Assembly: GCA_963778075.1 (NCBI GenBank)
Contig: CAVZTJ010000002.1
Location: 1-64,000 of the forward strand
Direction: 5' to 3'
DNA from: JASHPR01 sp963778075
GTDB taxonomy: Bacteria > Actinomycetota > Actinomycetes > Streptosporangiales > Streptosporangiaceae
DNA: 64,000 nucleotides
In this document: positions 7,404 through 16,472 of the stretch, piece by piece
Position numbering within the stretch: position 1 is the first letter of the stretch
How the letters are laid out: every line of letters starts with the position of its first letter
Notes under the pieces: generated by a model
Seen by the model: only the letters and a program-made list of their open reading frames with translations
What the model was told of the DNA's origin: nothing
The model's database searches: none
Made by a program: the position numbers and the translations under genes

Positions 7404-8486
7404 GTGTCGACTGCCACTAGCGCAACAACCAGTGTGGACGTCCAGCAGCAAGCGCAGACCGGGCCAGGGCTGCAGCCCGGCTGGGGTGTCACCTCCGAGC
7501 GGCAGCAGGCCGTCGCCCAGGTGCTGGGTGGCCTGGTCCCGCCGACCGGGCGCCTTGCGCCCGCCCAGCTGCGTGCGATCACGTCGGGCCTGGCGGCGCG
7601 GCGCGATCTGTGGGCGGATCTGGTCGTCCGGGACCCGGACGTGCGCTGGTACCTGCCCTTGCACCGGTCCAACTCCTGCGATGTGTGGCTGCTGGCCTGG
7701 GAACGTGGCCAGGACACGGACTGGCATGACCACGGCGGATCGTCGGGGTCGTTCGCCGCGGCCGAAGGCTGCCTGGTCGAGCAGTACCGGGGCGCGGGCG
7801 GCCGGCGGATCGCCCGCAGGCGCCTGCTGGGCGGGGAGGCGGTGGCGTTCGGCCCGGGGCACGTCCACGATGTCGCGCATGGTGGCGGCGGGTCGGCGAC
7901 GAGCATTCACGCGTACTCGCCGCCGCTGATGGCGATGACGTACTACACCGCCACCGATTACGGCTTGATCGCCAGGGAGACCGTCGCGGTCGACGGCCCG
8001 GAGGGCGCACGGGGCCGAGGCGGCGCAGGCACCGCGCTCGCCGCCGCCTCGGCTTCGGCCGCCGGGCTGACCTCCGACTCGCTCCCGGCCGACGCGCCCA
8101 GCATTGACGAGCTGCTGGCCGAGGCCCGCGGCGGCCTGGCCCGGCTCCGCCCGGAGGCCGCGCTCGCGGTCCTCACCGACGGTGCCGTGCTGGTCGACAT
8201 CCGTCCCTCCGAGCAGCGGATGGCCGAAGGGGAGGTCCCGGGGGCGATCATCATCGGCCGCAACGTGCTGGAGTGGCGGCTGGACCCGCGCAGCGAGGCG
8301 CGCATTCCCGCGCTCGCCCGGCCCGATGCACGGATCATCGTCATGTGCTCGGAGGGTTATGCCTCCACCCTCGCCGCAGCCTCGCTGCGGCGAATTGGCC
8401 TGCGCGACGCCACCGACCTTGACGGCGGCTTCCAGGCCTGGCAGGCAGCGGGCCTGCCCACGCGCCCGGCCCGGCCGTCCGGCTGA
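7404..8486 (+). CDS. Cysteine dioxygenase-like cupin fused to rhodanese
   Basis: The protein has 360 residues. The N-terminal two thirds is a cysteine-dioxygenase-type cupin: the iron-binding pair H108-x-H110 in TDWHDHGGSSGSF and a third His near H153/H155 in GPGHVHDVAH. The C-terminal third is a rhodanese domain (VLVDIRPSEQRMAEGEVPGAIII ... VMCSEGYASTLAA) with the active-site Cys315. Such a fusion would oxidise a thiol and handle the sulfane sulfur in one cytoplasmic protein; this is inference from the families. The start is GTG 7404, because AGGAGG ends five bases upstream. The frame is open further 5' without a ribosome site. A strong hairpin follows at 8527. Confidence 0.85.
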   Translation: MSTATSATTSVDVQQQAQTGPGLQPGWGVTSERQQAVAQVLGGLVPPTGRLAPAQLRAITSGLAARRDLWADLVVRDPDVRWYLPLHRSNSCDVWLLAWERGQDTDWHDHGGSSGSFAAAEGCLVEQYRGAGGRRIARRRLLGGEAVAFGPGHVHDVAHGGGGSATSIHAYSPPLMAMTYYTATDYGLIARETVAVDGPEGARGRGGAGTALAAASASAAGLTSDSLPADAPSIDELLAEARGGLARLRPEAALAVLTDGAVLVDIRPSEQRMAEGEVPGAIIIGRNVLEWRLDPRSEARIPALARPDARIIVMCSEGYASTLAAASLRRIGLRDATDLDGGFQAWQAAGLPTRPARPSG

Positions 8487-8526
8487 CCGGACTTGCGCCA
8501 GGCCATGAGGACGGGCTGTTCCAAGT

Positions 8527-8573
8527 GATCTAGGAGGATCGGGTGCAGCATATGCACCCCAGGCTCCTAGATC
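8527..8573 (+). terminator. Hairpin terminator
   Basis: Outer arms gatctaggag / ctcctagatc (10 bp) enclose inner arms gggtgca / tgcaccc around a 5-base loop, followed by tttaaat. It stands 40 bases after the dioxygenase-rhodanese stop. Confidence 0.75.
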
Positions 8574-8712
8574 TTTAAATCGCACACTCGGACGGACCTT
8601 CGGCTGGGGCTGGCGGCGGAACGCATCGCCGGCCGCGTGCCTACTGCCATGTCGTAGGCTCAGCTGCGGTTCCGGCCGTGGGCGGCGGCCACCGAAGCGG
8701 GAGGTCCTGGCC

Positions 8713-10185
8713 ATGCCCGATCAGGCATCCGAGGATCAGGCGCGGGAGTTCGCAACGAGGTTCCGTGGCTTCCTGGACTGGGTCCATTCGCCTGCCGTGC
8801 ACGACGTCAACGAGGTGTCGGCGCTGGTGCACGAGTCGCTGGGTCCCGATGGCGTGCACCATTCGGTGGTAACGCGTCAGCTGGCCGCGTTCGAGCACGT
8901 CAACGTGCAGACCGCCGTCGATGCCTGGTCAGCGCGCCCGGGGCGGGCTGTAGACGTCCGCGGTATCGCGATGCCGCCGCACTACGGAGGCCTGTCGCTG
9001 CAGCAACTGGTCGCGGGGGACGGGCTGCCGCCGTTGCAGCTGACCGCCCCCGCGCTGGCCGACCTCCCGAACGGGCCGGGATCGACGCTCGGCTGCCTGC
9101 GCCTGGCGTTGCTGCTGGTCACCGATCACCGCGGCCGCTATGTCGTGATGATCCAGGCTCCGAGCGAGCACCAGCAGAGCCTGCTGATCGAGGTCGCCGG
9201 GCTGCCGGTCGGCGAGGCCCAGCGGCTGCTCGCCGAGCTGGACCAGCTGCGCGCCGAACTGAACGTCTACCGCGGCCACCTGCTCGACGTGTCGCTCAGC
9301 CCGATGGGCCAGGTCATCCTCGCCTTCGCCGGGCCACCCGGCCTCACCAGGGACGACGTCGTGCTTCCCGCCGCCACGCTGGACCGGGTCGAACGGCATG
9401 CCCTGGGCGTGGCCGACCACCGGCAGGCGCTTCTTGACGTGGGCCAGCACCTCAAGCGCGGTCTGCTGCTGTACGGACCGCCCGGTACCGGCAAGACGCA
9501 CACCACGCGCTACCTGCTGGGCCAGATGACTGGCTACACCCGCCTGGTTCTCACCGGGCGGTCCCTGGTCGCCGTCGGCCCGGTCACCGACCTGGCCCGC
9601 GCTCTGCTGCCCGCTGTCATCGTGCTCGAGGACGTCGACCTGGTCGCCGAGGAACGCTCGCGCGGCCCGGCCTCCAGCCCGGTTCTGTTCGACTTGCTCG
9701 ATGCCATGGACGGAGCGGCCCCCGACGCCGATCTGCTGTTCCTGCTGACCACGAACCGGGCCGACCTGCTGGAACCGGCCCTGGCCGCGCGGCCAGGGCG
9801 GGTCGACGTCGCGGTGGAGATCGCCCTGCCGGACGCCCCGGCCCGGGAACGCCTGCTGCGGCTCTACGGCCAGAACGTGCCCCTGGCGCTGGCCGAGCAG
9901 GATGTGCAGCTCGCCGTCGAGCGCACGGACGGCACCACCGCCTCCTTCCTCAAGGAACTGATCCGGCGCAGCGTGCTGGAGTCCCTGCACGACGACCGGG
10001 CGCTCACCGCGGTCACCGGAGTGCACCTGGCCCGCGCCCTCGATGACCTGCTCGACACCACCCAGGGGGTAACCCGCACGCTGCTCGGCGTCGGTGTCGA
10101 CCCGGCCGACCTGCCAGCGGGCGGCGCGCTCCTGCCCTCCCCGGGCCGTGATGTCTGGAGTGGCCGCCGACGCCGCTTTACTTAA
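8713..10185 (+). CDS. AAA ATPase with unassigned N-terminal domain
   Basis: The protein has 490 residues. Residues 1-240 have no recognised domain (alpha/beta, with an amphipathic stretch VGEAQRLLAELDQLRAEL). Residues 245-430 form an AAA module: Walker A GPPGTGKT (255-262), Walker B VIVLEDVD (302-309), sensor TTNRADLLEPAL, and arginine-finger region RPGRVDV. The module resembles FtsH/CDC48/BCS1-type remodelling ATPases, but no protease motif (HExxH) or membrane helix is present. The start is supported by GGGAGG nine bases before ATG 8713. The gene appears monocistronic. Remodelling of an unknown protein substrate is inferred. Confidence 0.8.
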   Translation: MPDQASEDQAREFATRFRGFLDWVHSPAVHDVNEVSALVHESLGPDGVHHSVVTRQLAAFEHVNVQTAVDAWSARPGRAVDVRGIAMPPHYGGLSLQQLVAGDGLPPLQLTAPALADLPNGPGSTLGCLRLALLLVTDHRGRYVVMIQAPSEHQQSLLIEVAGLPVGEAQRLLAELDQLRAELNVYRGHLLDVSLSPMGQVILAFAGPPGLTRDDVVLPAATLDRVERHALGVADHRQALLDVGQHLKRGLLLYGPPGTGKTHTTRYLLGQMTGYTRLVLTGRSLVAVGPVTDLARALLPAVIVLEDVDLVAEERSRGPASSPVLFDLLDAMDGAAPDADLLFLLTTNRADLLEPALAARPGRVDVAVEIALPDAPARERLLRLYGQNVPLALAEQDVQLAVERTDGTTASFLKELIRRSVLESLHDDRALTAVTGVHLARALDDLLDTTQGVTRTLLGVGVDPADLPAGGALLPSPGRDVWSGRRRRFT

Positions 10186-10195
10186 TCCGACGGCT

Positions 10196-10245
10196 GAGCT
10201 GGGCGTACTTCGGGATGAGCTGGGCGTTCTTCGGGATGAGCTGCG
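10196..10245. repeat. 21-bp tandem repeat
   Basis: Two full copies of gagctgggcgttcttcggga-type 21-base units (10196-10216 and 10217-10237, differing at one base) and a partial third follow the AAA gene stop. No coding role seen. Confidence 0.75.
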
Positions 10246-10273
10246 TCCAGCCGCTGGGCGCACCGGCGATGAC

Positions 10274-10385
10274 TCACTCGTGGGCAGCGGCCACCTCGCG
10301 GGCGGCGTTCGCGTCCAGGAAGTGCAGGACACCGGAGAGAATCACGCAGCTGGGCCGGTCCAGATCGATGAGCTCCGCTAGCCCC
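10274..10385 (-). pseudogene. SAM-dependent methyltransferase stub (Methyltransf_19-like)
   Basis: About 34 residues, AELIDLDRPSCVILSGVLHFLDANAAREVAAAHE, match the central 'LIDFDRPVAVLLVAVLHF' motif of the DUF574/Methyltransf_19 family. Nothing of the family is recognisable before or after. It is far too short to fold as an enzyme and is best read as a leftover. Confidence 0.5.
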
Positions 10386-10518
10386 CTTCCCCACCCCATG
10401 ATGCCCCGGTCGGCACTCAGGTGCGCAGGTGTCGCCACCGGATCCACCAGTTAGCGAGTATCTGCCGGTGTTGCGGAGATGGCGCGGTATTTGGGCGTGT
10501 TTAGCCGAGCTGTTCGAG

Positions 10519-11601
10519 CTAACGGAACCGTGTGAAGGGCGCCAGCGCGTGGTCAAAGGCCCATCGCGCCTGCTTGATGCCCGAGCACGTGTTGCTGTCC
10601 GACTGGCCAACACAGCTCTTCGGCCCTTGCTTGTCCCGCTGGATCGCCCAGATGGACAGGAAGTTCATGTGCATCTTCTGCTCGAACGCCATCATGACCC
10701 GGGCGTCATGAACCGTCGTGGTCTCGTCCTTGCCGAAGTCAGAGATGCCCGGCAGCATCGTCATGGCCTCCATCCGCCAGATCTGCCGCGAGCTCAGACG
10801 CGGATACAGCTTGGCCAGTTCGGCATGCACGGCATTCGCGCACGTGATGGCGGTCTGGCTCATGTTCATGACGCCTTCGTTTGGCAGGTAGTAGTCGAAG
10901 ACCATGATGTTGACCGAAGACACCCGCACGCCGTCGGCGATGGCGTTCCGCAGCACCGATACCCCGGCCGACTCCAGCCCGTCCGGTTCCACCGGCAGCG
11001 TGAACTGGATTTGCAGCCGGATCCCGCGCCGGGCCGCCCACCGTTGCGCGATCGCGATCGCCTCGTCGCGCCGGTTGATGCCGGCCGCGTAGGTTTCCGC
11101 GTTGGACTCGACGTCCATGTCCAGCCGGGTCACCCCTAGTTCCAGCACCACTTGCTCATAGACCGCCGCGATCTTCTGCACACTCGTGCAGGAGTCGGCG
11201 ATCTCGGTGCCGTGATCATGCGCGCCGAACGTATCGGCGCTGTATCCGCCGAAGGACGGGATGACGTTCCCGCCGAGCTTGCGCAGCCTCGCGATGTCGG
11301 CGTTGTAATAGCTCAGCGGCTGGCTGGCCGCACTGTTCCAGTCCACTGCGCAGGACTTGGTCCCCTTGGACTGCATGAACGCGATCGTCATGAACTTCGC
11401 GCCAGACGCCTTGGCCGTCGCGGTAATGCTCGGCGTGTCGGGAGCGAGGTAAGACTCGTAGTACGGGGCGTACAGACGGTTCGGCAGGGGTCGCAGCCAG
11501 GACGAGTTGTGCACGGGTGCCGCCGACGCCACCGCTGGGGCGCTAGCGAGCAACGCGGCGGCCGCCGTCGCGACCATAGCCAGCCGGAATCGAGGTTGCA
11601 T
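10519..11601 (-). CDS. Secreted GH18-like chitinase-family protein
   Basis: The protein has 360 residues. Residues 1-28 are a Sec signal peptide (RFRLAMVATAAAALLASAPAVASA, cleavage after ASA). The mature part is a TIM-barrel-like domain of the chitinase-D/GH18 sort: SFGGYSADT corresponds to the SxGG strand and LDMDVE (D161, D163, E165) to the catalytic DxxDxDxE strand with its first Asp missing. Four Cys could form disulfides. The start is supported by AGGAG six bases upstream of ATG 11601. A perfect 19-base palindrome 80 bases upstream suggests sugar-responsive control. Likely polysaccharide (chitin-like) hydrolysis outside the cell; substrate not provable here. Confidence 0.8.
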   Translation of the reverse strand: MQPRFRLAMVATAAAALLASAPAVASAAPVHNSSWLRPLPNRLYAPYYESYLAPDTPSITATAKASGAKFMTIAFMQSKGTKSCAVDWNSAASQPLSYYNADIARLRKLGGNVIPSFGGYSADTFGAHDHGTEIADSCTSVQKIAAVYEQVVLELGVTRLDMDVESNAETYAAGINRRDEAIAIAQRWAARRGIRLQIQFTLPVEPDGLESAGVSVLRNAIADGVRVSSVNIMVFDYYLPNEGVMNMSQTAITCANAVHAELAKLYPRLSSRQIWRMEAMTMLPGISDFGKDETTTVHDARVMMAFEQKMHMNFLSIWAIQRDKQGPKSCVGQSDSNTCSGIKQARWAFDHALAPFTRFR

Positions 11602-11680
11602 AGCATCTCCTGACCGCTCGCTAGGCTGACCGACCGGTGGGCCACTGCCAGCCCGTGTACAACATGGTCAGATGCAGCTT

Positions 11681-11699
11681 ATTAGGAAAGTTTCCTAAT
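11681..11699. promoter_or_regulatory. 19-bp palindromic operator attaggaaagtttcctaat
   Basis: This is a perfect palindrome with 9-base arms around a single g, 80 bases upstream of the secreted GH18-like gene and in an AT-rich patch. It is probably the operator of a sugar-responsive repressor (LacI or ROK class). The class is a guess. Confidence 0.6.
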
Positions 11700-11879
11700 G
11701 TTTAGGGCAAGCGCCGAAGTACTGCACGGACGTCGCGCCGGCCGCCAGAGCTGCCGGTCTTCGGCGTCGGCGCCGCCGGCGGGTTGACCATCATCACCAC
11801 GATCCCGCAGATCATCGTGAACCGTGTGGACTTCGGAGTCACTGCCCGCTGCGCTCGCCGCCCCGCGGGTCACCGCCGC

Positions 11880-13247
11880 TCAGGTTGTACGCCGGCGACG
11901 TCTGACCACGAAGACCGACAGCATTACCACGCCTGCCACGACCACGGCGAACGCGGCGAAGATAACGGCCGGGACGCCTCTGTTCCCGGAGGAAGACGTG
12001 GCCAGCGGCCTGCGGTGCTTGTGGGCTGACGGCGATCGAGGCTTGGAGTGCGGGCGGCTAGCCGCGAGGAACTGCGCGCCAGCCGGGCTGGCTAGCCATC
12101 GCTGGTACGCGGCGTACACGGGGTTCGCCGCGGTGGCCGGTACCGGGTATCTGCCGGCGCTCAGTGCCCTGGGAATCCGGACGATCCCATACCCGTAGCT
12201 GTCGTTGGGTACCGGCCCGCCCTCGGGCAGCCCGGTGTTGATGATCCGCTGCACCACCGTGTACCAGGGCATCGACGGGTACCTGGACCGGATGAGCGCT
12301 GCCACGCCGGACACGAACGCGGCCGCCTCGCTCGTCCCGCTGCTGATGATCGTCGTGTCGACCGCGGTGAGGAAGGCGATCTCTGCACCTGGTGCGCTCA
12401 CCGCGACGTACGGCTGCCGCTCACTGTCTGCCCACACCTGGAGGTTCGGGCCCACCGCACCGACCCCAAGCACCCCGGCACACGAGGCGGGCTCTTCCGC
12501 CTGGTTGCCGACCGTGTCGAAGTTGCCCGCCGAGGCGACCACGACCACGTTGTGCTGCAGCGCGTAGGCGACCGCGTCCTGGAGTACCGGAGTGCAGGCC
12601 GAGGCCGATGGTGCCTGGCCGGCGAGAGACAGGTTCACTACCTGGGCGCCGTCGTTGACCGCCATCCTTATGCCCCCTGAGACCTCCTGTATCGATCCGG
12701 TCCCCCACCCCGAAGACTCCGCGTGTTTGCCGACCCCTTCGCCGACCGAAACCAGGATGGGCAGGATCTTCGCTGCCGGGGCAATGCCGAGAATGCCACC
12801 GTCTTTGCCCTGGCCTGCGATCAGTGCCGCGAGTCCAGTGCCGTGACCTGTCGGCGCCTGGCCGTCGCCCTGCCCGTTGCTGTCGATGCCGATGGTGTTG
12901 CCACCAGAGAGCACTGCCCCGCGCAGGTCGGGCAGGTTCGCCTGGACGCCGCTGTCCACCAGGCCGACGGTGATCCCGGCTCCCCGGCTAAGCGGCCAGA
13001 CCTTCGACCGGATGTCCCAGGAGCTGAACCACCACTCGTCCGACTGAGCCGCCGATGGGCCCGCCTGGCGCGCCGCATCCGGCAGCCCCTGGGCCGGGGC
13101 CGCCGCAGCGAGCGTCACGACCGCACCCACGAGCACGGCGTACGAGACCAGTCGTTGCGATCTCGCTGGGAATCTGGCGCCTAAGGTCACGGTGTTCTTA
13201 GTGCCCGCAACTGAGGCCGAGCGTCGCCTGGCATGAGAACGGACCAT
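11880..13247 (-). CDS. Membrane-anchored subtilase (S8), mycosin-like
   Basis: From ATG 13247 the protein has 455 residues: signal region RLVSYAVLVGAVVTLAAAAPAQG, then an S8 domain with Asp98 (VGLVDSGV), His135 (TGHGTG) and Ser306 (SSGTSEAAAFVSG). A Pro/Lys-rich linker leads to a single C-terminal helix (AVIFAAFAVVVAGVVMLSVFVV) and RRRRR. This is the layout of mycosins (MycP), the proteases of type VII secretion, acting on the outer face of the membrane. No ESX genes (EccB-E, WXG100) occur in the window, so a type VII role is unproven. The start is uncertain: the frame is open from 13355, and a GTG at about 13190 would also leave a good signal peptide. Confidence 0.8.
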   Translation of the reverse strand: MVRSHARRRSASVAGTKNTVTLGARFPARSQRLVSYAVLVGAVVTLAAAAPAQGLPDAARQAGPSAAQSDEWWFSSWDIRSKVWPLSRGAGITVGLVDSGVQANLPDLRGAVLSGGNTIGIDSNGQGDGQAPTGHGTGLAALIAGQGKDGGILGIAPAAKILPILVSVGEGVGKHAESSGWGTGSIQEVSGGIRMAVNDGAQVVNLSLAGQAPSASACTPVLQDAVAYALQHNVVVVASAGNFDTVGNQAEEPASCAGVLGVGAVGPNLQVWADSERQPYVAVSAPGAEIAFLTAVDTTIISSGTSEAAAFVSGVAALIRSRYPSMPWYTVVQRIINTGLPEGGPVPNDSYGYGIVRIPRALSAGRYPVPATAANPVYAAYQRWLASPAGAQFLAASRPHSKPRSPSAHKHRRPLATSSSGNRGVPAVIFAAFAVVVAGVVMLSVFVVRRRRRTT

Positions 13248-13408
13248 TGAGAGAGCTCTTTCCGGCTGAGCGTGTCGGAGCGACGCGCCGTGATCTCGTT
13301 TCAACAGACGGTACGCGGATGATTTCAGAAGGGCGGTACTTTCCGACCAGTTCATGTGGTTTTGAACCTATCGCGCAGCGCGGAGCTTCTCCGGTCTGCC
13401 CGGATAGC

Positions 13409-14152
13409 TCAGCGGACGCTGGAGCCGCGAATTACCAGGTCGCATGCGTGCCGCCGGACACCGCCCCGGCGTGGGGCGCCGTCGATGATCGTGAAGAGAT
13501 CCTTGGCCGCGGCCGCGCCGAGAGCCTCGAGGTTCATGTCAATGGTGGTCAGCTGCGGCTCGGTCTCCAGCGCGAAGACGCTCCAGTTGTCGTAGCCGGT
13601 CACGGCGATGTCGTCCGGCACTCGCCGGCCCATCTCGTCCAGGGCCACCAGGACCCCCGACGCGATCTGGTCGGAGCCGCACAGCACGGCGTCGATATCC
13701 GGCACCTTCTCCAGCAGGGCGGTGACGGCAGCACGGGCCCACCGCTGGGACCATTCGCCGTACACCACGGGGGCCGCCAAGCGCAGCTGGTGGCTGCGCA
13801 AGCGGGAAGAGAGGCCATGAACGCGGTTGGTGACCGCGGTCATGCGGCGCGGGCCGGTGAGATGGGCGATGTGCCGCCGTCCGGCGGCGACAAGGTGGTC
13901 CACCATCAGGCCGATGCCACCCTGGTCATCAGGCATGTGAACGACGTCGCTCGCATCGTCCGATTCGCCGTAGACGTAGACCACGGGGACGTCTATGTGG
14001 CGCGTTACCGAGGCGGTGACCACGTTGTTGTCGCCCACGAGCAGCACGCCGTCCACCTTGCGGGCCGCCAGCATCCGCGCCAGTTCCAGGCTGCGGGCCC
14101 GGTCTCCCCGGGCATCACAGGTGATCATGGAGAGGTCGATCTCGCCGAGCGC
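13409..14152 (-). pseudogene. LacI-family regulator lacking its DNA-binding domain
   Basis: This is the ligand-binding part of a LacI/GalR repressor: ARKVDGVLLVGDN, PVVYVYGESDD, DHLVAAGRRHIAHLTGP, DAVLCGSDQIASGVLVALDEMGRRVPDDIAVTGYDNW, and PQLTTIDMNLEALG. The N-terminal helix-turn-helix and hinge (about 60-90 residues) are absent. At about 14152 the sequence passes abruptly into a plus-strand hydrolase gene. The ATG at 14128 is internal, so the product, if made, could not bind DNA in the usual way. Confidence 0.75.
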
Positions 14153-14154
14153 GC

Positions 14155-15957
14155 GTGCCGAGCAACAACCTCATCGAGGGCATGGGCCTGAAGACCACGG
14201 ATACGAAGGCCCAGGACGGTCAGCAGCATCCGGGGTCGGACGCGCTCGAGATCGCCAAGCCGTTCCTCGACAGCGGCGGCCAGAACATCTACATCTACAT
14301 GACCGACGCGTACCGCGACTTCCCGTACGAACGCACGACCTACGCCCAGTACCAGGGCTACACCCCGGCCAGATGGTCGCGTGGCTCTCGGCGCTCGAGA
14401 CGGAGAAGGTCGACGGGGACCTTGCGTACTGGAACATCAACGGGTCGCTGGGCGACTCAGTCGCGCAGCAGAACATCCCGAACGCCCAGTGGTGGCTGTA
14501 CAACTGGTACTCCTCGATGAGCGGCAGCACCGTGGCGGTGACCACGCCGGACGGCAACACCTACGACACGCTGCAGGGCCTGGCCACGCTGGACAAGGCC
14601 AAGAGACAGGCGCGCATCATCCTCGGTGGCGGCCCGGCCGGGCCGGAGGGCGTGACCGTTAAGGACATCGACCCGGCCATCTTCGGCAACACCGTGCACG
14701 CCACCATCCTGCAGGACTGGTGGAGCGGCATGACCGGAGCGGCGGCCGAGCCAACCCGGACGTTCGACGGTGACGTGCCGGTCGGCGCGGACGGCTCGAT
14801 CACGCTTCCGGTGACCAACGGCGACCAGGGCGACGGCGCCGGCGGCAACGCCGCGTCGTGCGACGCCACCGGGCCCCGGGTCCAGGGCAAGATCGGCAAC
14901 GCCGTGTCCCTGTGCGGCAACAACGAATACGTCAGCCTGCCGTCCGGCATCATGCAGGGCGTCAACGACTTCACGATCTCGGCCTGGGTCAATCCCTCGG
15001 CGGACACCGCCTGGTCACGGGTGTTCGACTTCGGCTCCGGCACCAACGACTACATGTTCCTGACGCTGAACGCAGCCGACAGCGCGCTGCGGTTCGCGAT
15101 CACCACCAGCGGCGCCGGCGGAGAGCAGCAAATCAACACCACCGACGAACTGCCCCTCAACACCTGGTCGAACGTGGCGGTGACGCTCTCGGGTACAACC
15201 GGCACGCTCTACGTCAACGGCACGGCGGTCGGCACCAACACCGACATGACCCTGACCCCCGCCGACCTCGGCGACACCACCCAGGACTGGATCGGGCACT
15301 CGCAGTACCCGGCCGACCCGTACCTGGACGGGGAGATCGACGACTTCAACATCTACAGCAGCGCGCTGAGCGCGGCGCAGATCGCCACCCTCGCGAGCGG
15401 GCAGCCGGGCGAAGGCAACGTCGCGGACTACAAGTTCGACGAGACCGGCGGCGCCACCGTGATCGACTCCTCCGGTAACGGGCGCAACGGGACGATCATC
15501 TCCGACCCGGCCGTACCGCCGACGATGGACGCGTACGAGGTCATCCTCGCCCCCGGAGGAACCGGCTCAACCACTCCGACGGACGCCACCTGGCTGCACA
15601 GCTACCTGGCGGCGCAGGCTTGCCAACAATCAGCAGCTAGTGGCCAACCACTACAACCCTGACCTGATGACCGCCCCGGCCGCCATCAGCGTCAACGGAG
15701 CGCCCACGTTCCACGTCAACTTCGCCAACACGTTTGACTGGAATCAATTCTGGAATCTCACGATCCCGGTCAGGCTCCGGGCCGGCGCGAACACAATCAA
15801 GTTCATTGCCAACCCGCAGTACAACTGGGACAGCACCACCATCGGAGTCATCTACTCGGGCCAGGGCATCGGGCAGGATCTTCGGTCGAGTACGGCACCG
15901 AACATCGACCAGATAACCCTCGCACCACTCCAGCTCCGGCTCCCGGGCGAGCCATAG
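14155..15957 (+). pseudogene. Secreted glycoside-hydrolase-like protein with LamG and CBM, truncated and frameshifted
   Basis: The 5' end is missing at the LacI junction: no signal peptide and no complete catalytic domain. The first frame (IEGMGLKTTDTKAQDG ... TYAQYQGYTPA) changes at about 14370, where one base seems lost, to the frame QMVAWLSALETEKVDGDLAYWN. After a barrel-like C-terminal region comes a LamG/concanavalin domain (residues FTISAWVNPSADTAWSRVFDFGSG to YLDGEIDDFNIYSSALSAAQI), then the start of a second one (VADYKFDETGGATVIDSSGNGRNG). Near 15618 the frame shifts again to a CBM6/35-like end (ISVNGAPTFHVNFANTFDWNQFWNLTIPVRLRAGANTIKF). The glycoside-hydrolase family is not recognised. 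It was probably regulated by the adjacent LacI protein before the deletion. Confidence 0.7.
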
Positions 15958-16060
15958 GCCTCGACCCGTCACGACCCCAGCAAAAGAAGCACCCCGTCAG
16001 CGAAAACCCAGATCTATAGAACCGGGACTGACCTCGGGCTTTGCTGGTGGCAGGTGTTGG

Positions 16061-16107
16061 CCCCGGCGGCGAGAAGGACAGCTGCTTTAACCAGCGTGCC
16101 GCCGGGG
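16061..16107 (-). terminator. Hairpin downstream of csp gene
   Basis: Perfect 10-base arms ccccggcggc / gccgccgggg surround a 27-base loop, 21 bases beyond the cold-shock gene stop on the minus strand. Confidence 0.55.
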
Positions 16108-16127
16108 AGGGCGCAGCGTGTACTGCG

Positions 16128-16331
16128 TCAGGCCGGGCGGACGTTCTCCGCCTGCGGCCCCTTCTGGCCCTGGGTTGTGTCGAATTCGACCTTCTGGTTT
16201 TCATCCAGCGACCTGTAGCCGGAACCCGAGATCGCGGAGAAGTGGACGAACACGTCCGCCGTCCCGTCATCGGGGGCTATGAAACCAAAGCCCTTGTCGG
16301 CGTTGAACCACTTCACTGTTCCGGTTGCCAT
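16128..16331 (-). CDS. Cold-shock protein
   Basis: The protein has 67 residues and is a single CSD domain: MATGTVKWFNADKGFGFIAPDDGTADVFVHFSAI. Both RNA-binding motifs are intact (KGFGFI and VFVHF). It is an RNA chaperone of the CspA family acting in the cytoplasm. ATG 16331 is chosen because AAAGGA precedes it and the family starts exactly here; the frame is open upstream to 16433 but those residues are foreign to the family. This leaves a long untranslated leader, as is usual for csp mRNAs. Confidence 0.95.
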   Translation of the reverse strand: MATGTVKWFNADKGFGFIAPDDGTADVFVHFSAISGSGYRSLDENQKVEFDTTQGQKGPQAENVRPA

Positions 16332-16472
16332 CAGTTCAATTCCTTTTATCCGTTGTGCCACGACGCGACCTCGCCGCGCCGACCGAGAGCCTACCCTGTC
16401 CTGAGCTCCAGCGCAGAACCAACGCCCTGACAATGGTCATTCACGGCACCAGCCGGCGCTGCGGCGGCCGCG

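Noticed and set aside
8929..10332. 467-codon minus-strand frame opposite the AAA ATPase
   Set aside because: Low-complexity Gly/Gln/Arg product, no ribosome site, and the opposite strand has clear AAA motifs.
13396..13460. gcccggatagctcag resembles the 5' end and A box of a tRNA
   Set aside because: No acceptor or T-arm partner (no GGTTCGAATCC) follows within 80 bases, and the stretch lies at the end of the LacI frame.
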